Of a DNA stretch of 11,235 nt, positions 6,168 through 11,235 are shown one piece after another. Source of the DNA: Bryobacteraceae bacterium (GTDB lineage Bacteria; Acidobacteriota; Terriglobia; Bryobacterales; Bryobacteraceae); NCBI GenBank assembly GCA_030036985.1, contig JASHSD010000717.1, positions 1 through 11,235 of the forward strand, read 5' to 3'. A program made the position numbers and the translations under genes. How positions within the stretch are numbered: position 1 is the stretch's first letter; the number at the start of each line of letters is the position of its first letter. A model generated the notes under the pieces. The model saw nothing but the letters and a program-made list of their open reading frames with translations. It did no database searches and was not told the origin of the DNA.

Positions 6168-7215
6168 GGCTGATCTCCACTTTCTGCGCCCTTTTACCGG
6201 AACCCAATACGAGCTGCGCGCGGTCGAACAGACGATCGACGATGTAGGTTTGCTCCTTCATCCGATAGTTCACGACCTCGCCCTTACCGTCCTGACCCAA
6301 GACCACCAGAACCGGCGCTTCGCGGTTGGCGAGGTTTTCCGACATCTGGATGTAAGTTTTTGCCCCGTCGTCGAACACGCGCCGGGGACGGATATTTTCG
6401 TCGCCGCCCTTCACCTGATAATCGAAATTCAGGTGCTCTATGGCCACGAGAAGCCCCGATTGAGTCTGGACGGAATTACGGGCTGCGACCGACTCCTCTC
6501 GCGCTTGTTCGGCGAAGTGGTTCTGCCATTTTTTGCCGCCATCATCGTCGTTGTATACAAAGGCAACGCGAGAGACGTAATCCTGGGCCTTGGAGACAAG
6601 CCGAACGTAGTAGGCGCGACGGTCGGTCGTGATCAGGAGATTTGTGTCGAGTCCCGGCATCTGCGGCTTCAGCACGAGCAGCGCTGTGGTCTCATCACCT
6701 TTTCCGTAGACTGCCGGGGCTACATTCCAACGGACCGAGTCGCCAATCTGCGGTTCGCCCAGAATTTTTTCTCCGGGCTGCAACTCGATCAGGCAGACGC
6801 GCAACGGTGCGCACACCACGGTCGGCAGCCCTGCTCCGAAAGCGAACAGCACACGTCCGTCCGGCCCCGGCGTGGTTCCGTTTTGCTGCGCACGCCAGGA
6901 CGCGCTCAACTCTACCGCTTGTTTTGCTGTGCTCGAAAGCGTCACGTCCGTTGCCGACCGGTAGCCTTGCGGCACGACAACCGGACCGCTGGTTGCCAGC
7001 GGATTCGCACCGGGGACGACCCGGGTGTCCATCGACCGGGCCAATGCGCGCACGTTCGCATCGAAGTCGAAGTGATCGAGAAACGTACCTGTCGTCGGCG
7101 TTTGTTTTGCCTGGGTCACGGAATTCGGCTGGGAATTCTGGGAATTCGTCGACGTGTCCTGGGCGAATAACGTTCTTACAACAAGCAGAGAAATCAATAA
7201 TGGCGTTTGAGACAT
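6151..7215 (-). CDS. trbG: Conjugal transfer protein TrbG (VirB9-like)
   Basis: TrbG is the VirB9-type outer-membrane-associated component of the secretion core and pairs with TrbI. The 354-aa product has a signal peptide (MSQTPLLISLLVVRTLFAQ, cleavage near residue 19). A VirB9 N-terminal domain follows (FAFGAGLPTVVCAPLRVCLI, GDSVRWNVAPA, LLITTDRRAYYVRLVS). The C-terminal part is typical (RPRRVFDDGAKTYIQM, APVLVVLG, VDRLFDRAQLVLG). The ATG at 7215 is preferred over the longer open frame up to 7263 because AGGAG stands 6 nt before it and the signal peptide begins there. It starts 22 nt after the trbF stop. No TrbH or VirB7-like lipoprotein gene lies beside it. Confidence 0.95.
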   Translation of the reverse strand: MSQTPLLISLLVVRTLFAQDTSTNSQNSQPNSVTQAKQTPTTGTFLDHFDFDANVRALARSMDTRVVPGANPLATSGPVVVPQGYRSATDVTLSSTAKQAVELSASWRAQQNGTTPGPDGRVLFAFGAGLPTVVCAPLRVCLIELQPGEKILGEPQIGDSVRWNVAPAVYGKGDETTALLVLKPQMPGLDTNLLITTDRRAYYVRLVSKAQDYVSRVAFVYNDDDGGKKWQNHFAEQAREESVAARNSVQTQSGLLVAIEHLNFDYQVKGGDENIRPRRVFDDGAKTYIQMSENLANREAPVLVVLGQDGKGEVVNYRMKEQTYIVDRLFDRAQLVLGSGKRAQKVEISRDNRQ

Positions 7216-7237
7216 ATCAGGCTCCTTTGGGCTACAA

Positions 7238-7927
7238 CTACAAAACTTTGGTCCACGCTGCATCCGTGATGTAAATTCCGAGAGGGTTGATACGCATCAA
7301 CCGCTCCTCAGTCGGAGGATTCAGCGCGATAGTGAAGGAGCCTTTCCAGTGGTCTGTGGCGAGGATTCCGCCGTTCAGATCGTGGGTGGTCTCGATCCAC
7401 TCAATTTCATACGTTCGGTTGCTGTCGGGCAGAATGGATTTGACATCGATACTGACCGTCTGCGTCTGGCTGCGTTTCTCGGGCGGGTCCGCCCGATAGT
7501 AGGCGGTGATGAAAGCTTGTGCCTCGCTGCCCATCGCCAGATGCGCGTACGCGCGGTCGATCGCCTTCCGCTGCGCGAATGGATCGGTCGTGACGAGGCG
7601 GACCTCTTCAATCCATGTGAATAGAACCGCCTTCGTGAGCTTTTCATCCGCCGTCGTGGTCGCGTCCGCCGTGCCTGCCGACACCGTTCTTCCGAGCGAA
7701 TCGATGGCAACGACGAATGGAACAACTTTGGAACGAACTGATAGCACGACAATCCCTGCTACCGCTACGAGCGTGGCCAGCGCGCTCAGAAAAGCCATGA
7801 ACCGCCAGTTTTTTGCACGCGTGATCATGTCCCCGTAGCGCTCATCCCATTCGCGGCGAGCCGCGACATACGGATTGAAAGGCAAAGCATCCGCCGAATT
7901 CGATTTGGATTTAAGACTGAGTCGCAT
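7238..7927 (-). CDS. trbF: Conjugal transfer protein TrbF (VirB8-like)
   Basis: TrbF is the VirB8-type assembly factor: a short cytoplasmic tail, one membrane anchor and a periplasmic NTF2-like domain that contacts other channel subunits. The 229-aa product shows the cytoplasmic motif NPYVAARREWDERYG (18-32), a membrane helix at ~43-65 and a periplasmic domain. In that domain, KAVLFTWIEEVRLVTTDP, SIDVKSILPDSNRTYEIEWI and the closing RINPLGIYITD are family-typical. ATG at 7927 has AGGAA 6 nt upstream, and only 9 nt separate it from the trbL stop, so translation is likely coupled. Confidence 0.95.
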   Translation of the reverse strand: MRLSLKSKSNSADALPFNPYVAARREWDERYGDMITRAKNWRFMAFLSALATLVAVAGIVVLSVRSKVVPFVVAIDSLGRTVSAGTADATTTADEKLTKAVLFTWIEEVRLVTTDPFAQRKAIDRAYAHLAMGSEAQAFITAYYRADPPEKRSQTQTVSIDVKSILPDSNRTYEIEWIETTHDLNGGILATDHWKGSFTIALNPPTEERLMRINPLGIYITDAAWTKVL

Positions 7928-7936
7928 GTTTCGTTC

Positions 7937-9250
7937 CTATTCGTGGTGATCGATGTCCATCCGCGGCGGTGTCGCGTGCGGCGCGTGATCCGGGGGAAGA
8001 ATGGAGTTCAATCGCCGCCCAACATTGCGAATCTTCACTGACGGCGGCGCTTCGTTCGACTGCGCTCCACCCTCCGGCGTCGCTGCACCGAAGCCACCCG
8101 GAGGGTCTGGCTGCTTGGGGTTCGGTCCGTCAGACGGCCCATACGCAGCTGATGTTGGCGGTGGCACTGAACTGCCTCCCTGTCCCGGCCACGCTGACCC
8201 TCCAGCATCAATTACGCTGAGTGACGATCCCGCACCGGCACTGGCTGCAGCTCCAACACTGGCGAGCGACCGGGTGCCTCCGGCCAAAACGCCCGCGCCG
8301 GTCGAAGCCGCGGCCGCCACACCGGCGGCGCCCACGACGAGCGAACTTCCGGCCGCAATGAGGTCTCCGCCGGATAGGGCCGGCGAGCCGCCCAACACTG
8401 CCGAGAAAAGCTTCGGAATCTGCCAGCACAGCATCATGTACATCAGCGCCGCAGCCATCACATCCAAAGCAACCATTTCGGGAGATTGTGATGTCGCCGC
8501 CCCTTGCGCCTCCTTGACCCACGCGTTGCCGAGGGTGGTCCCGACCGAGATGAGCAGATAAATGACGAGGATCTTGACGCCGTTCGAAACGGCCAGACCG
8601 ATGTACCGCTCCGCATATGGCACTGTCCAACGGGAGCCGCCGAAGCCCAGAAAAATGAATCCGGCCGCAACAACGATGTAACTTTCGACAATCGCGACCA
8701 GGAACTGGATCGTAATCATCGCATAAGAAACGACGACGATGAGCGCTGCGAATACCAGAGCGAGAATGACCGCAGGCTGCGTCAGGAATCCGGCGACGCT
8801 GAATCCGTTTGAAAGAGCGCCGGCAACCGCGAGGCCCTGCCCGAACACATTACTGGGTGAAATACTTGCGACCCGGGACGAATTCTGCCCGATCTGGGTG
8901 AAGCTGTCGATTATGAACGGTATCCATGTCGGGCCGTTGATCAGCAGCATATAGAAGCCGCCAATCCACATGATTTTCCGCACCAGCGCCGCAGTCCAGG
9001 ACTGAAGGTCCGCCTTTTCAAGGACCATCACAGCGGCGCTCCACGCGAACTCGATCAGGGCGAGTCCGCCGAAAAGTGCATTCGCGTACCCGGCGATGTT
9101 CGTAACCCAATTTGCCCGCGCCGCCTGAAACGCGCTCAGGATCTGGCTCGGGTTCGTCGAGACAAACGGGGGCGCCTGAGCGAAGCCCATTGAGGCGACA
9201 GCAACGATAAGCAACGCAGTCCGAGCGATCCTGAATCTGTTCGTCAGCAT
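7937..9250 (-). CDS. trbL: Conjugal transfer membrane protein TrbL (VirB6-like)
   Basis: TrbL is the polytopic inner-membrane channel component. From ATG 9250 (AGAGG 5 nt upstream) the product is 437 aa; the open frame continues to 9625 but that part is only the antisense of trbJ. An N-terminal hydrophobic signal (~9-26, ending GFAQA) is followed by about five to six further membrane segments: ~57-77, ~92-113, ~160-186, ~190-204, ~225-241 and ~272-288. The motif SRWTVPYAERYIGLAVSNGVK region (207-225) is typical of TrbL. The last ~110 residues are Gly/Ala/Ser/Pro-rich and probably unstructured, ending in a His-rich tail (DIDHHE). It lies between trbJ (29-nt gap) and trbF (9 nt). Confidence 0.94.
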   Translation of the reverse strand: MLTNRFRIARTALLIVAVASMGFAQAPPFVSTNPSQILSAFQAARANWVTNIAGYANALFGGLALIEFAWSAAVMVLEKADLQSWTAALVRKIMWIGGFYMLLINGPTWIPFIIDSFTQIGQNSSRVASISPSNVFGQGLAVAGALSNGFSVAGFLTQPAVILALVFAALIVVVSYAMITIQFLVAIVESYIVVAAGFIFLGFGGSRWTVPYAERYIGLAVSNGVKILVIYLLISVGTTLGNAWVKEAQGAATSQSPEMVALDVMAAALMYMMLCWQIPKLFSAVLGGSPALSGGDLIAAGSSLVVGAAGVAAAASTGAGVLAGGTRSLASVGAAASAGAGSSLSVIDAGGSAWPGQGGSSVPPPTSAAYGPSDGPNPKQPDPPGGFGAATPEGGAQSNEAPPSVKIRNVGRRLNSILPPDHAPHATPPRMDIDHHE

Positions 9251-9279
9251 TTCATCCTCTTGGTGAGCGCAGCTAGTCC

Positions 9280-10014
9280 TTAGCGCCACCCCGGCAGGAA
9301 CGTGAGTCCATCGCCACTGGCGCCGCCGAACTGAAAGAATTGCTGCGCCGCCGCTTCCCCGTTCGCCTGCTGCTGAATCACGGCCGCCTGAAAGGCCTGC
9401 TTGCTCTGAAGGTCCGCCAGCATCAATTCCCGAAGCTTCATTAGTTGCTGAACCTCCTGCTCGGAGATCTCCCCGACTACCTGCAGCGCCTCCATGGCGC
9501 CATCGGATGTTTGGGCCATGCCCCGAAGCGAACTCAGCACTGCCTGCTCGTTTTGCAGTTGCTGGCCCTGCAGGCCCGCCGCCCGCAACGTGCCGAGAGT
9601 CGTATCGAGCGATGTCTGCGACCACGTCTGATAGTTGTTGTAGTAATTACCGGGGGTGAATCCGGCGAATCCTTTGAACCGGCTCGTAAACTGGGAGTCC
9701 AGGTTGGCCATCGAATACGCCAGAGACAGACCGCCCTGAACGACGCTGCCGAGGGAATTGATATCGGCCTGGATCGGCCCGAAAACCTGATTCGGCAGCT
9801 GCACAAGGTTTCGGATCGAATTCTCCAACTGCCGGATCTGGTTGGCAAGCTGTGATGCCGCTGTCAGGTTGGCGCTCAGCAATTGGCCGTAATTCAGCAA
9901 TTGCGTGAACTCCGTTGCGAACGGCAGCGGCATCGCCGCGCGTACGGGAGGTGGTGCGCTCCCGAACTCGGCTACCAGAAAAAGACTTGCGACGACTATG
10001 AGGCTTTTGCGCAT
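9280..10014 (-). CDS. trbJ: Conjugal transfer protein TrbJ (VirB5-like)
   Basis: TrbJ is the periplasmic, VirB5-like minor pilus component of the trb system. The 244-aa product begins with a signal peptide (RKSLIVVASLFLVAEFG, probable cleavage after VRA at ~26). A long helical, Gln/Leu-rich body follows (QLANQIRQLENSIRNLVQLP, LQNEQAVLSSLRGMAQ, SEQEVQQLMKLRELMLADLQ) and it ends in GLTFLPGWR. An in-frame TTG lies 6 bases upstream at 10020, but ATG 10014 has AGGAG 7 nt upstream and is chosen. It overlaps the end of trbE by 19 bp. The next gene, trbL, begins 29 nt after it, leaving no room for trbK. Confidence 0.94.
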   Translation of the reverse strand: MRKSLIVVASLFLVAEFGSAPPPVRAAMPLPFATEFTQLLNYGQLLSANLTAASQLANQIRQLENSIRNLVQLPNQVFGPIQADINSLGSVVQGGLSLAYSMANLDSQFTSRFKGFAGFTPGNYYNNYQTWSQTSLDTTLGTLRAAGLQGQQLQNEQAVLSSLRGMAQTSDGAMEALQVVGEISEQEVQQLMKLRELMLADLQSKQAFQAAVIQQQANGEAAAQQFFQFGGASGDGLTFLPGWR

Positions 10015-11235
10015 TTCCAATCTCCTTCAAATTCTTTTGCGACATCGCAGAAGTAATCTGCCCAACTGCCGAGACCCCGGAAACGGAGCCATTCCGACCG
10101 CCAGCTATCTCCGAAGCGCTCTCTGGTTTGCTGCATCAGGAGCCGCTCCTCGCGGCCGTTCACTCCCACGAACGACAACGCAACTTTTCCGACTCCCATG
10201 TCCACCAGTCGGCGACCCAACGGCGAAACCACGTAATAGTGCTGTTTCGGAATGCTGGTCTGCAAAATGTCAAGTTCACGGGCATTCAGGCCGACCAGCT
10301 CATAAAAAGCTCGGGAATTCGGACTCTTCGATTCAGCGTTCGGCAGCAGAATCTTGGTGGGACAGGCTTCGAGGATCGCGTCGGAAATCCCGGAACTGAG
10401 GATGTCGCTTAGTTGCTGGGTTGCCATGACCACGACGCCATTCTGCTTGCGCATGGTTTTCAGCCAGTCCCGCATCCGTTCCCTGAACAGGTCGTGCTTC
10501 AAATAGCTCCACGCTTCGTCGAGAAGCACCAGCGTCGGTGAGCCATCGAGTCGCTTTTCGATCTGGCGGAACAGATACAACAAGACCGGGAGGACAGCTT
10601 TTTCGTCGAGCTGAAGCAGATGCTCCGTCTCGAACGTCAGAAATCTGCCGTTGCCGAGAGCGTCGGCTTCGGCATCCAGGAGTTGGCCCAGCGGCCCGCC
10701 CAGCGTGTAATGCTGCAGGGCGGCCTGAACCGACTCATCCTGAATGTTCGTTCTCAACTCGGTTAAAGAACGGGTTGGGGAAATACGCAGGTGCTCGACG
10801 CCTTCCGCGATTCGGTTTCTTTGCGAAGGGTTGATCGACTGACCGTTCAGCCGGCACAAAGCTTCGATCCAACCCACTGCCCAAATGCGATCTGAATCGG
10901 AATCGATATGTCGAAGCGGGCAGAACGCCAAATCCGTTCCCGCTCCGGCCAAATCGTAGAACTCACCGCCGACCGCTTGCGTAAGCACGTAGAGCGAATG
11001 GCCTCGGTCGAACGCAAAGACCTGTGCTCCGGGATAGCGGAACCACTGCGCCGCAAGCAGGCCGAGAAGGGTTGATTTGCCGGCGCCCGAAGGCCCGCAA
11101 ATCATGGTATGGCCGAGATCGCCGACATGCAGATTGAACCGAAACGGAGTGGAACCGCTCGTCGCCGCGTACAACAGCGGCGGGCTTTTTCGGGGCATCA
11201 GTGCGGACGGGTTTTCGCGCTGTCCCGCCCACACC
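9996..11235 (-). CDS. trbE: Conjugal transfer ATPase TrbE (VirB4-like), C-terminal part
   Basis: TrbE is the VirB4-type ATPase that drives pilus assembly and DNA transfer at the inner membrane. Only the last ~412 residues are inside the window; the gene continues past the right edge, as expected for a family of about 800 aa. Visible motifs are Walker A GPSGAGKST (~47-55 of the fragment), Walker B TLVLLDEAW (~234-242), RKQNGVVVMATQQLSD (262-277, with the conserved ATQ) and the downstream PTKILLPNAE segment. It ends with TAG at 9996-9998, inside the start of trbJ (19-bp overlap). No defects are seen in the visible part. Confidence 0.95.
   Translation of the reverse strand, partial: VWAGQRENPSALMPRKSPPLLYAATSGSTPFRFNLHVGDLGHTMICGPSGAGKSTLLGLLAAQWFRYPGAQVFAFDRGHSLYVLTQAVGGEFYDLAGAGTDLAFCPLRHIDSDSDRIWAVGWIEALCRLNGQSINPSQRNRIAEGVEHLRISPTRSLTELRTNIQDESVQAALQHYTLGGPLGQLLDAEADALGNGRFLTFETEHLLQLDEKAVLPVLLYLFRQIEKRLDGSPTLVLLDEAWSYLKHDLFRERMRDWLKTMRKQNGVVVMATQQLSDILSSGISDAILEACPTKILLPNAESKSPNSRAFYELVGLNARELDILQTSIPKQHYYVVSPLGRRLVDMGVGKVALSFVGVNGREERLLMQQTRERFGDSWRSEWLRFRGLGSWADYFCDVAKEFEGDWKCAKAS

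Noticed and set aside
6010..7170. 386-codon plus-strand open frame
   Set aside because: It lies antisense to trbG and the start of trbI, which carry clear family motifs, signal peptide and ribosome binding sites. The plus-strand translation shows no recognisable domain.
9251..9625. N-terminal extension of trbL up to 9625
   Set aside because: The extra 125 residues are the out-of-frame reading of trbJ on the same strand, Gly/Ala/Arg-rich. ATG 9250 has a ribosome binding site and begins a signal-like hydrophobic segment.

Overview
The window joins two blocks. Bases 1 to about 2810 are an IS21-family insertion sequence (istA, istB and terminal repeat arrays). Most of the rest is the distal part of a trb-type (VirB-like, type IV secretion) conjugation gene cluster on the minus strand. 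Between them lies the C-terminal part of a prokaryotic Argonaute (pAgo) gene on the plus strand. Its reading frame is cut exactly where the insertion sequence ends. The DNA is GC-rich, clearly bacterial, and looks like part of a conjugative plasmid or integrative conjugative element. The style of the IS21 proteins and of the trb set resembles what I associate with Acidobacteriota or Proteobacteria, but I cannot assign a host from this sequence alone.

Layout. (1) 9-2809: IS21-like element. Both ends carry two head-to-tail copies of a ~25-bp unit (core aaaaccggccaatg plus ggtcacc). istA (DDE transposase) has an in-frame TGA at 1575-1577 that removes 45 C-terminal codons; without it istA would end in an ATGA overlap with istB. 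istB (AAA+ helper ATPase) looks intact. About 295 bp of hairpin-rich noncoding DNA follows istB. (2) 2822-3676: end of the MID domain and the whole PIWI domain of a pAgo, with at least two catalytic aspartates replaced. A Shine-Dalgarno-like GAGGA sits 6 nt before a TTG at the junction, so the fragment could be translated by itself. (3) 3677-3948: no convincing gene. (4) 3949-4215 (minus): small helix-turn-helix protein. (5) 4320-4653 (minus): one or two small unknown ORFs, possibly one frameshifted gene. (6) 4722-11235 (minus): trbI, trbG, trbF, trbL, trbJ and the C-terminal half of trbE.

How they work together. Transcription of the trb block runs from the right edge leftward in the order E-J-L-F-G-I. 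Spacing is tight (overlaps of 17-19 bp or gaps of 9-29 nt), as in one operon. The products are the VirB4-type ATPase (TrbE), a VirB5-like secreted subunit (TrbJ), the VirB6-like inner-membrane channel (TrbL), VirB8-like TrbF, and the VirB9/VirB10-like core (TrbG, TrbI). trbK and trbH, which occupy the J/L and G/I junctions in the classical Ti/RP4-type order, are absent. The small genes after trbI continue the same strand and end convergently with the pAgo remnant. The likely story is that a defence-type pAgo gene carried beside a conjugation module was disrupted by IS21 transposition, and that the element later acquired a nonsense mutation in its own transposase.
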